DNA of 64,000 nt from Baylisascaris procyonis (GCA_037389465.1 JAZARR010000234.1:186001-250000); one strand, 5' to 3'. Shown: positions 8,876 to 22,204, counted from the first letter of the stretch. Notes: generated from the letters alone by a model not told the origin. Translations and numbers: made by a program.

Positions 8876-11800
8876 TCTTCGGTTTCGAACGAAAACAAGT
8901 GAACTGTTACAGACTAAATTATTCGAAAATCATCAAGAATTGTTTGAATATAGCGTTTCTAATTCAAGAATGTTTGAATGCCTCCTCGGTTTCGTAACGA
9001 AAACAAGTGAACTGTTGGAAACTAAATTGTTCGAAAGTCATGCACAATTGCGTGAGTATAATGTTTCCAATTCAACAACGTTTGAATGCCTCCTCGGTTT
9101 CGAATTCTTTGAATATAACGTTTGAAATTCAACAACGTTTGAATTAATCTTCGGTTTCGCAACGAAAACAAGTGAACTGTTGCAGACTAAATTATTCGAA
9201 AATCATCAAGAATTGTTTGAATATAACGTTTCAAATTCAACAACGTTTGAATGAATCTTCGGTTTCACAACGAAAACGACTGAACTGTTGGAGAATAAAT
9301 TATTCGAAAATCATTAAGAATTGCTTGAGTGTAACGTTTCCAATTCAACAACGTTTGAATGCCTCCTCTGTTTCGCAGCGAAAACAAGTGAACTGTTGCA
9401 GACTAAATTATTCGAAAATCATTCAGAATTGTTTGAATAGAACGTTTGAAATTCAACAACGTTTGAATTAATCTTCGGTTTCGAACGAAAACAAGTGAAC
9501 TGTTACAGACTAAATTATTCGAAAATCATTCAGAATTGTTTGAATGTAACGTTTCAAATTCAACAACGTTTCAATGAATCTTCGGTTTCACAACGAAAAC
9601 GAGTGAACTGTTGGAGGATAAATTATTCGAAAATCATTAAGAATTGCTTGAGTATAACGTTTCCAATTCAACAACGTTTGAATGCCTCCTCGGTTTCGCA
9701 ACGAAAACAAGTGAACTGTTGGAGACTAAATTATTCGAAAATCATTCAGAATTGTTTGAATAGAACGTTTGAAATTCAACAACGTTTGAATTAATCTTCG
9801 GTTTCGAACGAAAACAAGTGAACTGTTACAGACTAAATTATTCGAAAATCATCAAGAATTGTTTGAATATAGCGTTTCTAATTCAAGAATGTTTGAATGC
9901 CTCCTCGGTTTCGTAACGAAAACAAGTGAACTGTTGGAAACTAAATTGTTCGAAAGTCATGCACAATTGCGTGAGTATAATGTTTCCAATTCAACAACGT
10001 TTGAATGCCTCCTCGGTTTCGAATTCTTTGAATATAACGTTTGAAATTCAACAACGTTTGAATTAATCTTCGGTTTCGCAACGAAAACAAGTGAACTGTT
10101 GCAGACTAAATTATTCGAAAATCATCAAGAATTGTTTGAATATAACGTTTCAAATTCAACAACGTTTGAATGAATCTTCGGTTTCACAACGAAAACGACT
10201 GAACTGTTGGAGAATAAATTATTCGAAAATCATTAAGAATTGCTTGAGTGTAACGTTTCCAATTCAACAACGTTTGAATGCCTCCTCTGTTTCGCAGCGA
10301 AAACAAGTGAACTGTTGCAGACTAAATTATTCGAAAATCATTCAGAATTGTTTGCATATGACGTTTCTAACTCAATAACGTTTGAATGAATCTTCGGTTT
10401 CGCAACGAAAACAGGTGAACTGTTGGAAACTAAATTGTTCGAAAGTCATGCACAATTGCGTGAGTATAATGTTTCCAATTCAACAAAGTTTGAATGCCTC
10501 CTCGGTTTCGCAGCGAAAACAAGTGAACTGTTGCGGACTAAATTTGTCGAAAATCGTTCAGAATTGTTTGAATAGAACGTTTGAAATTCAACAACGTTTG
10601 AATTAATCTTCGGTTTCACAATGAAAACGAGTGAACTGTTGGAGAATAAATTATTCGAAAATCATTAAGAATTGCTTGAGTATAACGTTTCCAATTCAAC
10701 AACGTTTGAATGCCTCCTCGGTTTCGCAGCGAAAACAAGTGAACTGTTGCGGACTAAATTTGTCGAAAATCGTTCAGAATTGTTTGAATAGAACGTTTGA
10801 AATTCAACAACGTTTGAATGAATCTTCCGTTTCGCAACGAAAACAGGTGAACTGTTGGAAACTAAATTGTTCGAAAGTCATGCACAATTGCGTGAGTATA
10901 ATGTTTCCAATTCAACAACGTTTGAATGCCTCCTCGGTTTCGCAGCGAAAACAAGTGAACTGTTGCAGACTAAATTACTCGAAAATCATCAAGAATTGTT
11001 TGAATATAGCGTTTCTAATTCAACAATGTTTGAATGCCTCCTCGGTTTCGTAACGAAAACAAGTGAACTGTTGCAGACTAAATTATTCGAAAATCATTCA
11101 GAATTGTTTGCATATGACGTTTCTAACTCAATAACGTTTGAATGAATCTTCGGTTTCGCAACGAAAACAGGTGAACTGTTGGAAACTAAATTGTTCGAAA
11201 GTCATGCACAATTGCGTGAGTATAATGTTTCCAATTCAGCAACGTTTGAATGCCTCCTCGGTTTCGCAGCCAAAAAAAGGGAACTGTTGCAGACTAAATT
11301 ACTCGAAAATCATCAAGAATTGTTTGAATATAGCGTTTCTAATTCAACAATGTTTGAATGCCTCCTCGGTTTCGTAACGAAAAAAGTGAACTGTTGCAAA
11401 CTAAATTATTCGAAAATCATCAAGAATTGTTTGAATATACCGTTCCTAATTCAGCAATGTTTGAATGCCTCCTCGGTTTCGTAACGAAAACAAGTGAACT
11501 GTTGCGGACTAAATTTGTCGAAAATCGTTCAGAATTGTTTGAATAGAACGTTTGAAATTCAACAACGTTTGAATTAATCTTCGGTTTCACAATGAAAACG
11601 AGTGAACTGTTGGAGAATAAATTATTCGAAAATCATTAAGAATTGCTTGAGTATAACGTTTCCAATTCAACAACGTTTGAATGCCTCCTCGGTTTCGTAA
11701 CGAAAACAAGTGAACTGTTGCAGACTAAATTATTCGAAAATCATTCAGAATTGTTTGCATATGACGTTTCTAACTCAATAACGTTTGAATGAATCTTCGG

Positions 11801-14800
11801 TTTCGCAACGAAAACAGGTGAACTGTTGGAAACTAAATTGTTCGAAAGTCATGCACAATTGCGTGAGTATAATGTTTCCAATTCAGCAACGTTTGAATGC
11901 CTCCTCGGTTTCGTAACGAAAACAAGTGAACTGTTGCAGACTAAATTATTCGAAAATCATTCAGAATTGTTTGCATATGACGTTTCTAACTCAATAACGT
12001 TTGAATGAATCTTCGGTTTCGCAACGAAAATAGGTGAACTGTTGGAAACTAAATTGTTCGAAAGTCATGCACAATTGCGTGAGTATAATGTTTCCAATTC
12101 AGCAACGTTTGAATGCCTCCTCGGTTTCGCAGCCAAAAAAAGGGAACTGTTGCAGACTAAATTACTCGAAAATCATCAAGAATTGTTTGAATATAGCGTT
12201 TCTAATTCAACAATGTTTGAATGCCTCCTCGGTTTCGTAACGAAAAAAAGTGAACTGTTGCAGACTAAATTATTCGAAAATCATCAAGAATTGTTTGAAT
12301 ATACCGTTCCTAATTCAGCAATGTTTGAATGCCTCCTCGGTTTCGTAACGAAAACAAGTGAACTGTTGCGGACTAAATTTGTCGAAAATCGTTCAGAATT
12401 GTTTGAATAGAACGTTTGAAATTCAACAACGTTTGAATTAATCTTCGGTTTCACAATGAAAACGAGTGAACTGTTGGAGAATAAATTATTCGAAAATCAT
12501 TAAGAATTGCTTGAGTATAACGTTTCCAATTGAACAACGTTTGAATGCCTCCTCGGCTTCGCAGCGAAAACAAGTGAACTGTTGCAGACTAAGTTACTCG
12601 AAAATCATCAAGAATTGTTTGAATATAGCGTTTCTAATTCAACAATGTTTGAATGCCTCCTCGGTTTCGTAACGAAAACAGGTGAACTGTTGCAGACTAA
12701 ATTATTCGAAAATCATTCAGAGTTGTTTGCATATGACGTTTCTAACTCAATAACGTTTGAATGAATCTTCGGTTTCGCAACGAAAACAGGTGAACTGTTG
12801 GAAACTAAATTGTTCGAAAGTCATGCACAATTGCGTGAGTATAATGTTTCCAATTCAGCAACGTTTGAATGCCTCCTCGGTTTCGCAGCCAAAAAAAGGG
12901 AACTGTTGCAGACTAAATTACTCGAAAATCATCAAGAATTGTTTGAATATAGCGTTTCTAATTCAACAATGTTTGAATGCCTCCTCGGTTTCGTAACGAA
13001 AACAAGTGAACTGTTGCAGACTAAATTATTCGAAAATCATCAAGAATTGTTTGAATATAGCGTTCCTAATTCAGCAATGTTTGAATGCCTCCTCGGTTTC
13101 GTAACGAAAACAAGTGAACTGTTGCGGACTAAATTTGTCGAAAATCGTTCAGAATTGTTTGAATAGAACGTTTGAAATTCAACAACGTTTGAATGAATCT
13201 TCCGTTTCGTAACGAAAACAAGTGAACTGTTGCAGACTAAATTATTCGAAAATCATTCAGAATTGTTTGCATATGACGTTTCTAACTCAATAACGTTTGA
13301 ATGAATCTTCGGTTTCGCAACGAAAATAGGTGAACTGTTGGAAACTAAATTGTTCGAAAGTCATGCACAATTGCGTGAGTATAATGTTTCCAATTCAGCA
13401 ACGTTTGAATGCCTCCTCGGTTTCGCAGCCAAAAAAAGGGAACTGTTGCAGACTAAATTACTCGAAAATCATCAAGAATTGTTTGAATATAGCGTTTCTA
13501 ATTCAACAATGTTTGAATGCCTCCTCGGTTTCGTAACGAAAAAAAGTGAACTGTTGCAGACTAAATTATTCGAAAATCATCAAGAATTGTTTGAATATAC
13601 CGTTCCTAATTCAGCAATGTTTGAATGCCTCCTCGGTTTCGTAACGAAAACAAGTGAACTGTTGCGGACTAAATTTGTCGAAAATCGTTCAGAATTGTTT
13701 GAATAGAACGTTTGAAATTCAACAACGTTTGAATTAATCTTCGGTTTCACAATGAAAACGAGTGAACTGTTGGAGAATAAATTATTCGAAAATCATTAAG
13801 AATTGCTTGAGTATAACGTTTCCAATTCAACAACGTTTGAATGCCTCCTCGGCTTCGCAGCGAAAACAAGTGAACTGTTGCAGACTAAATTATTCGAAAA
13901 TCATCAAGAATTGTTTGAATATAGCGTTCCTAATTCAGCAATGTTTGAATGCCTCCTCGGTTTCGTAACGAAAACAAGTGAACTGTTGCAGACTAAATTA
14001 TTCGAAAATCATCAAGAATTGTTTGAATAGAACGTTTGAAATTCAACAACGTTTGAATGAATCTTCGGTTTCGCAACGAAAACAGGTGAACTGTTGGAAA
14101 CTAAATTGTTCGAAAGTCATGCACAATTGCGTGAGTATAATGTTTCCAATTCAGCAACGTTTGAATGCCTCCTCGGTTTCGCAGCCAAAAAAAGGGAACT
14201 GTTGCAGACTAAATTACTCGAAAATCATCAAGAATTGTTTGAATATAGCGTTTCTAATTCAACAATGTTTGAATGCCTCCTCGGTTTCGTAACGAAAACA
14301 AGTGAACTGTTGCAGACTAAATTATTCGAAAATCATCAAGAATTGTTTGAATATAGCGTTCCTAATTCAGCAATGTTTGAATGCCTCCTCGGTTTCGTAA
14401 CGAAAACAAGTGAACTGTTGCGGACTAAATTTGTCGAAAATCGTTCAGAATTGTTTGAATAGAACGTTTGAAATTCAACAACGTTTGAATGAATCTTCCG
14501 TTTCGTAACGAAAACAAGTGAACTGTTGCAGACTAAATTATTCGAAAATCATTCAGAATTGTTTGCATATGACGTTTCTAACTCAATAACGTTTGAATGA
14601 ATCTTCGGTTTCGCAACGAAAATAGGTGAACTGTTGGAAACTAAATTGTTCGAAAGTCATGCACAATTGCGTGAGTATAATGTTTCCAATTCAGCAACGT
14701 TTGAATGCCTCCTCGGTTTCGCAGCCAAAAAAAGGGAACTGTTGCAGACTAAATTACTCGAAAATCATCAAGAATTGTTTGAATATAGCGTTTCTAATTC

Positions 14801-17800
14801 AACAATGTTTGAATGCCTCCTCGGTTTCGTAACGAAAAAAAGTGAACTGTTGCAGACTAAATTATTCGAAAATCATCAAGAATTGTTTGAATATACCGTT
14901 CCTAATTCAGCAATGTTTGAATGCCTCCTCGGTTTCGTAACGAAAACAAGTGAACTGTTGCGGACTAAATTTGTCGAAAATCGTTCAGAATTGTTTGAAT
15001 AGAACGTTTGAAATTCAACAACGTTTGAATTAATCTTCGGTTTCACAATGAAAACGAGTGAACTGTTGGAGAATAAATTATTCGAAAATCATTAAGAATT
15101 GCTTGAGTATAACGTTTCCAATTCAACAACGTTTGAATGCCTCCTCGGCTTCGCAGCGAAAACAAGTGAACTGTTGCAGACTAAATTATTCGAAAATCAT
15201 CAAGAATTGTTTGAATATAGCGTTCCTAATTCAGCAATGTTTGAATGCCTCCTCGGTTTCGTAACGAAAACAAGTGAACTGTTGCGGACTAAATTTGTCG
15301 AAAATCGTTCAGAATTGTTTGAATAGAACGTTTGAAATTCAACAACGTTTGAATGAATCTTCCGTTTCGCAACGAAAACAGGTGAACTGTTGGAAACTAA
15401 ATTGTTCGAAAGTCATGCACAATTGCGTGAGTATAATGTTTCCAATTCAACAACGTTTGAATGCCTCCTCGGTTTCGCAGCGAAAACAAGTGAACTGTTG
15501 CAGACTAAATTACTCGAAAATCATCAAGAATTGTTTGAATATAGCGTTTCTAATTCAACAATGTTTGAATGCCTCCTCGGTTTCGTAACGAAAACAAGTG
15601 AACTGTTGCAGACTAAATTATTCGAAAATCATTCAGAATTGTTTGCATATGACGTTTCTAACTCAATAACGTTTGAATGAATCTTCGGTTTCGCAACGAA
15701 AACAGGTGAACTGTTGGAAACTAAATTGTTCGAAAGTCATGCACAATTGCGTGAGTATAATGTTTCCAATTCAGCAACGTTTGAATGCCTCCTCGGTTTC
15801 GCAGCCAAAAAAAGGGAACTGTTGCAGACTAAATTACTCGAAAATCATCAAGAATTGTTTGAATATAGCGTTTCTAATTCAACAATGTTTGAATGCCTCC
15901 TCGGTTTCGTAACGAAAAAAGTGAACTGTTGCAAACTAAATTATTCGAAAATCATCAAGAATTGTTTGAATATACCGTTCCTAATTCAGCAATGTTTGAA
16001 TGCCTCCTCGGTTTCGTAACGAAAACAAGTGAACTGTTGCGGACTAAATTTGTCGAAAATCGTTCAGAATTGTTTGAATAGAACGTTTGAAATTCAACAA
16101 CGTTTGAATTAATCTTCGGTTTCACAATGAAAACGAGTGAACTGTTGGAGAATAAATTATTCGAAAATCATTAAGAATTGCTTGAGTATAACGTTTCCAA
16201 TTCAACAACGTTTGAATGCCTCCTCGGTTTCGTAACGAAAACAAGTGAACTGTTGCAGACTAAATTATTCGAAAATCATTCAGAATTGTTTGCATATGAC
16301 GTTTCTAACTCAATAACGTTTGAATGAATCTTCGGTTTCGCAACGAAAACAGGTGAACTGTTGGAAACTAAATTGTTCGAAAGTCATGCACAATTGCGTG
16401 AGTATAATGTTTCCAATTCAGCAACGTTTGAATGCCTCCTCGGTTTCGTAACGAAAACAAGTGAACTGTTGCAGACTAAATTATTCGAAAATCATTCAGA
16501 ATTGTTTGCATATGACGTTTCTAACTCAATAACGTTTGAATGAATCTTCGGTTTCGCAACGAAAATAGGTGAACTGTTGGAAACTAAATTGTTCGAAAGT
16601 CATGCACAATTGCGTGAGTATAATGTTTCCAATTCAGCAACGTTTGAATGCCTCCTCGGTTTCGCAGCCAAAAAAAGGGAACTGTTGCAGACTAAATTAC
16701 TCGAAAATCATCAAGAATTGTTTGAATATAGCGTTTCTAATTCAACAATGTTTGAATGCCTCCTCGGTTTCGTAACGAAAAAAGTGAACTGTTGCAGACT
16801 AAATTATTCGAAAATCATCAAGAATTGTTTGAATATACCGTTCCTAATTCAGCAATGTTTGAATGCCTCCTCGGTTTCGTAACGAAAACAAGTGAACTGT
16901 TGCGGACTAAATTTGTCGAAAATCGTTCAGAATTGTTTGAATAGAACGTTTGAAATTCAACAACGTTTGAATTAATCTTCGGTTTCACAATGAAAACGAG
17001 TGAACTGTTGGAGAATAAATTATTCGAAAATCATTAAGAATTGCTTGAGTATAACGTTTCCAATTGAACAACGTTTGAATGCCTCCTCGGCTTCGCAGCG
17101 AAAACAAGTGAACTGTTGCAGACTAAGTTACTCGAAAATCATCAAGAATTGTTTGAATATAGCGTTTCTAATTCAACAATGTTTGAATGCCTCCTCGGTT
17201 TCGTAACGAAAACAGGTGAACTGTTGCAGACTAAATTATTCGAAAATCATTCAGAGTTGTTTGCATATGACGTTTCTAACTCAATAACGTTTGAATGAAT
17301 CTTCGGTTTCGCAACGAAAACAGGTGAACTGTTGGAAACTAAATTGTTCGAAAGTCATGCACAATTGCGTGAGTATAATGTTTCCAATTCAGCAACGTTT
17401 GAATGCCTCCTCGGTTTCGCAGCCAAAAAAAGGGAACTGTTGCAGACTAAATTACTCGAAAATCATCAAGAATTGTTTGAATATAGCGTTTCTAATTCAA
17501 CAATGTTTGAATGCCTCCTCGGTTTCGTAACGAAAACAAGTGAACTGTTGCAGACTAAATTATTCGAAAATCATCAAGAATTGTTTGAATATAGCGTTCC
17601 TAATTCAGCAATGTTTGAATGCCTCCTCGGTTTCGTAACGAAAACAAGTGAACTGTTGCGGACTAAATTTGTCGAAAATCGTTCAGAATTGTTTGAATAG
17701 AACGTTTGAAATTCAACAACGTTTGAATGAATCTTCCGTTTCGTAACGAAAACAAGTGAACTGTTGCAGACTAAATTATTCGAAAATCATTCAGAATTGT

Positions 17801-20800
17801 TTGCATATGACGTTTCTAACTCAATAACGTTTGAATGAATCTTCGGTTTCGCAACGAAAATAGGTGAACTGTTGGAAACTAAATTGTTCGAAAGTCATGC
17901 ACAATTGCGTGAGTATAATGTTTCCAATTCAGCAACGTTTGAATGCCTCCTCGGTTTCGCAGCCAAAAAAAGGGAACTGTTGCAGACTAAATTACTCGAA
18001 AATCATCAAGAATTGTTTGAATATAGCGTTTCTAATTCAACAATGTTTGAATGCCTCCTCGGTTTCGTAACGAAAAAAAGTGAACTGTTGCAGACTAAAT
18101 TATTCGAAAATCATCAAGAATTGTTTGAATATACCGTTCCTAATTCAGCAATGTTTGAATGCCTCCTCGGTTTCGTAACGAAAACAAGTGAACTGTTGCG
18201 GACTAAATTTGTCGAAAATCGTTCAGAATTGTTTGAATAGAACGTTTGAAATTCAACAACGTTTGAATTAATCTTCGGTTTCACAATGAAAACGAGTGAA
18301 CTGTTGGAGAATAAATTATTCGAAAATCATTAAGAATTGCTTGAGTATAACGTTTCCAATTCAACAACGTTTGAATGCCTCCTCGGCTTCGCAGCGAAAA
18401 CAAGTGAACTGTTGCAGACTAAATTATTCGAAAATCATCAAGAATTGTTTGAATATAGCGTTCCTAATTCAGCAATGTTTGAATGCCTCCTCGGTTTCGT
18501 AACGAAAACAAGTGAACTGTTGCGGACTAAATTTGTCGAAAATCGTTCAGAATTGTTTGAATAGAACGTTTGAAATTCAACAACGTTTGAATGAATCTTC
18601 CGTTTCGCAACGAAAACAGGTGAACTGTTGGAAACTAAATTGTTCGAAAGTCATGCACAATTGCGTGAGTATAATGTTTCCAATTCAACAACGTTTGAAT
18701 GCCTCCTCGGTTTCGCAGCGAAAACAAGTGAACTGTTGCAGACTAAATTACTCGAAAATCATCAAGAATTGTTTGAATATAGCGTTTCTAATTCAACAAT
18801 GTTTGAATGCCTCCTCGGTTTCGTAACGAAAACAAGTGAACTGTTGCAGACTAAATTATTCGAAAATCATTCAGAATTGTTTGCATATGACGTTTCTAAC
18901 TCAATAACGTTTGAATGAATCTTCGGTTTCGCAACGAAAACAGGTGAACTGTTGGAAACTAAATTGTTCGAAAGTCATGCACAATTGCGTGAGTATAATG
19001 TTTCCAATTCAGCAACGTTTGAATGCCTCCTCGGTTTCGCAGCCAAAAAAAGGGAACTGTTGCAGACTAAATTACTCGAAAATCATCAAGAATTGTTTGA
19101 ATATAGCGTTTCTAATTCAACAATGTTTGAATGCCTCCTCGGTTTCGTAACGAAAAAAGTGAACTGTTGCAAACTAAATTATTCGAAAATCATCAAGAAT
19201 TGTTTGAATATACCGTTCCTAATTCAGCAATGTTTGAATGCCTCCTCGGTTTCGTAACGAAAACAAGTGAACTGTTGCGGACTAAATTTGTCGAAAATCG
19301 TTCAGAATTGTTTGAATAGAACGTTTGAAATTCAACAACGTTTGAATTAATCTTCGGTTTCACAATGAAAACGAGTGAACTGTTGGAGAATAAATTATTC
19401 GAAAATCATTAAGAATTGCTTGAGTATAACGTTTCCAATTCAACAACGTTTGAATGCCTCCTCGGTTTCGTAACGAAAACAAGTGAACTGTTGCAGACTA
19501 AATTATTCGAAAATCATTCAGAATTGTTTGCATATGACGTTTCTAACTCAATAACGTTTGAATGAATCTTCGGTTTCGCAACGAAAACAGGTGAACTGTT
19601 GGAAACTAAATTGTTCGAAAGTCATGCACAATTGCGTGAGTATAATGTTTCCAATTCAGCAACGTTTGAATGCCTCCTCGGTTTCGTAACGAAAACAAGT
19701 GAACTGTTGCAGACTAAATTATTCGAAAATCATTCAGAATTGTTTGCATATGACGTTTCTAACTCAATAACGTTTGAATGAATCTTCGGTTTCGCAACGA
19801 AAACAGGTGAACTGTTGGAAACTAAATTGTTCGAAAGTCATGCACAATTGCGTGAGTATAATGTTTCCAATTCAGCAACGTTTGAATGCCTCCTCGGTTT
19901 CGCAGCCAAAAAAAGGGAACTGTTGCAGACTAAATTACTCGAAAATCATCAAGAATTGTTTGAATATAGCGTTTCTAATTCAACAATGTTTGAATGCCTC
20001 CTCGGTTTCGTAACGAAAAAAAGTGAACTGTTGCAGACTAAATTATTCGAAAATCATCAAGAATTGTTTGAATATACCGTTCCTAATTCAGCAATGTTTG
20101 AATGCCTCCTCGGTTTCGTAACGAAAACAAGTGAACTGTTGCGGACTAAATTTGTCGAAAATCGTTCAGAATTGTTTGAATAGAACGTTTGAAATTCAAC
20201 AACGTTTGAATTAATCTTCGGTTTCACAGTGAAAACGAGTGAACTGTTGGAGAATAAATTATTCGAAAATCATTAAGAATTGCTTGAGTATAGCGTTTCT
20301 AATTCAACAATGTTTGAATGCCTCCTCGGTTTCGTAACGAAAACAGGTGAACTGTTGCAGACTAAATTATTCGAAAATCATTCAGAATTGTTTGCATATG
20401 ACGTTTCTAACTCAATAACGTTTGAATGAATCTTCGGTTTCGCAACGAAAACAGGTGAACTGTTGGGAACTAAATTGTTCGAAAATCGTTCAGAATTGTT
20501 TGAATACAACGTTTGAAATTCAACAACGTTTGAATTAATCTTCGGTTTCACAATGAAAACGGGTGAACTGTTGCAGACTAAATTATTCGAAAATCATCAA
20601 GAATTTTTTGAAGATAACGTTTCAAATTCAACAACGTTTGAATGCCTCCTCGGTTTCGAATTCTTTGAATATAACGTTTGAAATTCAACAACGTTTGAAT
20701 TAATCTTCGGTTTCGCAACGAAAACAAGTGAACTGTTGCAGACTAAATTATTCGAAAATCATCAAGAATTGTTTGAATATAGGGTTTCTAATTCAACAAT

Positions 20801-21288
20801 GTTTGAATGCCTCCTCGGTTTCGTAACGAAAACAAGTGAACTGTTGCAGACTAAATTATTCGAAAGTCGTTAAGAATTGTTTGAATATAACATTTCTAAT
20901 TCAACAACATTTGAATGAATCTTCGATTTCCCAACAGAAGCAAGTGAACTGTGGGAGAATAAATTATTGAAAAGTTATTTAGAATTGTTTTAATATAATG
21001 TTTCTATTTCAACAACTTTTAAATGCCAATTTGGTCTCGCAACAAAAACAAGTGAACTGTTGGAGACTAAATTATTCGAAGGTCGTTGAGAATTGTTTAA
21101 ATGTAGCGTTTGTAATTCAACAACGTTTAAATGCCAATTTGGTCTCGCAACGAAAACAAGTGAACTGTTGGAGACTAAATTGTTCGAAAGTCATACAGAA
21201 CTGTTTAGATATGATGTTTCTATTTCAACAACGTTTAAATGCCAGTTTGGTCTCGCAACGAAAACAAGTGAACTGTATTGAATGATTT
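8455..21288. repeat. 108-bp tandem array, about 118 monomers, with higher-order repeats
   Basis: Head-to-tail monomers of 108 bp, each containing GTGAACTGTTG, TTCGAAAATCAT, GAATTGTTTGAATA, AATGCCTCCTCGG and a TTTCG-rich dyad. Edge copies (8455-8880 and 20870-21288) are diverged and the core copies are nearly identical, as expected from unequal exchange. Several higher-order levels are visible: a 919-bp duplication near the left edge, a 1296-bp (12-monomer) unit at 12042, 13338 and 14634, and long segment repeats starting at 11138, 15673 and 18911. On the + strand two frames are extensively open; the minus strand is not. It resembles a satellite or macrosatellite. Confidence 0.95.
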
Positions 21289-21369
21289 GAAAGTTATGAG
21301 TCAAGGACTGTACCACTGCTATTACGTGTAACCTTCTGCCTCTTCACCTCTCAAATGTTTCTAGTAAAA

Positions 21370-21501
21370 TTCGACCAATGTTCGACCAATGTTCGACCAA
21401 AATTCGAACAGTGTTCGACCAAAACTCGAACAGTGTTCGACCAAAATTCGAACAGTGTTCGACCAAAACTCGAACAGTGTTCGACCAAAATTCGACCAAT
21501 G
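21370..21501. repeat. 11-bp minisatellite, 12 copies
   Basis: Twelve consecutive 11-bp units of the types TTCGACCAATG, TTCGACCAAAA, TTCGAACAGTG and CTCGAACAGTG. The variants alternate, giving 22-bp and 44-bp higher-order periods. It starts about 80 bp from the right edge of the 108-bp array. Eleven bases is close to one helical turn, so the TTCGA motif recurs on nearly the same face of the DNA. Confidence 0.9.
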
Positions 21502-21867
21502 TAAACCAGTCTAGAAAGGCGACCTTCGACTTTCCGTTCTCCAAGGACTTTTTTACGTGGTATTTTCAATTGTTGTAGATTACTTGTTGTTCATAGGTGG
21601 CCATTGCTTCTATCTCCTTCAAGGATCTGGCCACATAATGACCTCAGATAGGACTGTAGTCGGCGTTGAAAAGGTTCATGGATGGCTTATTTTTACAATT
21701 TTTTAGAGGAAAAGGTCGTTGCCGATCTGTGATTGTCCGCACAGGTTTGCAAAACTCTTCAGACTTGTCATTATACTAGATTTTCTTCTACTTTTGCTTG
21801 AATCCGTTTCATTCAGAGTTTCAAGTTTATAAATAGAAGTGTCTCTCGAATACTTATAATTACTTAC

Positions 21868-22204
21868 TCTGAAAGAGCACTGTAAACGAACAACATTTAT
21901 TAGTAGATGACGCTGCATTTACCCTTATCAAAGAATTTCAAGGAAGAATGCAGATGGCATCGCCAGGTTCACTAACTCCAAATGCTAACCCAAAGTGAAA
22001 GGCCAACACCGGCCAATTTTGCGCATCTTACGCCACATTGAACGGTCTTCTCGTAAGGAATATCTCGAAAACCAAAAACACATCGGCCATAATAATGCAA
22101 GAAATCTCGACAGAAAACTGTTGCAATGTTGTGTTCCAATCCTATAAACAGTGTGACAATCCTTCTGCCACCCTCAGCCCTCATATGTTTTGGCCACAAT
22201 ATTG
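21868..22204 (-). CDS. Unassigned two-exon gene fragment
   Basis: Two candidate exons: 22032-22204 (acceptor TTTCAG; 57 codons after a split codon; donor GGC/GTAAGA) and 21868-21912 (acceptor AATGCAG; 15 codons; donor AGA/GTAAGT). They join in phase 0. The first encodes a region with AEGGRRIVTLFIGLEHN and a Cys/aromatic-rich end (RDIPYEKTVQCG). Further upstream, about 22425-22610 on the same strand has a strongly hydrophobic, transmembrane-like frame, but no phase-compatible donor was found. No family assigned; DC-STAMP-type membrane proteins were considered without decisive motifs. If real, the gene runs towards the 108-bp array and may be truncated by it. Confidence 0.3.

Noticed and set aside
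8455..21288. CRISPR array
   Set aside because: The units are contiguous with no unique spacers, the length is 108 bp and the setting is eukaryotic with spliced genes; it is a satellite.
21344..21578. Frames on both strands across the 11-bp minisatellite
   Set aside because: The 11-bp unit cycles through all three frames and lacks stops on both strands; no other coding evidence.
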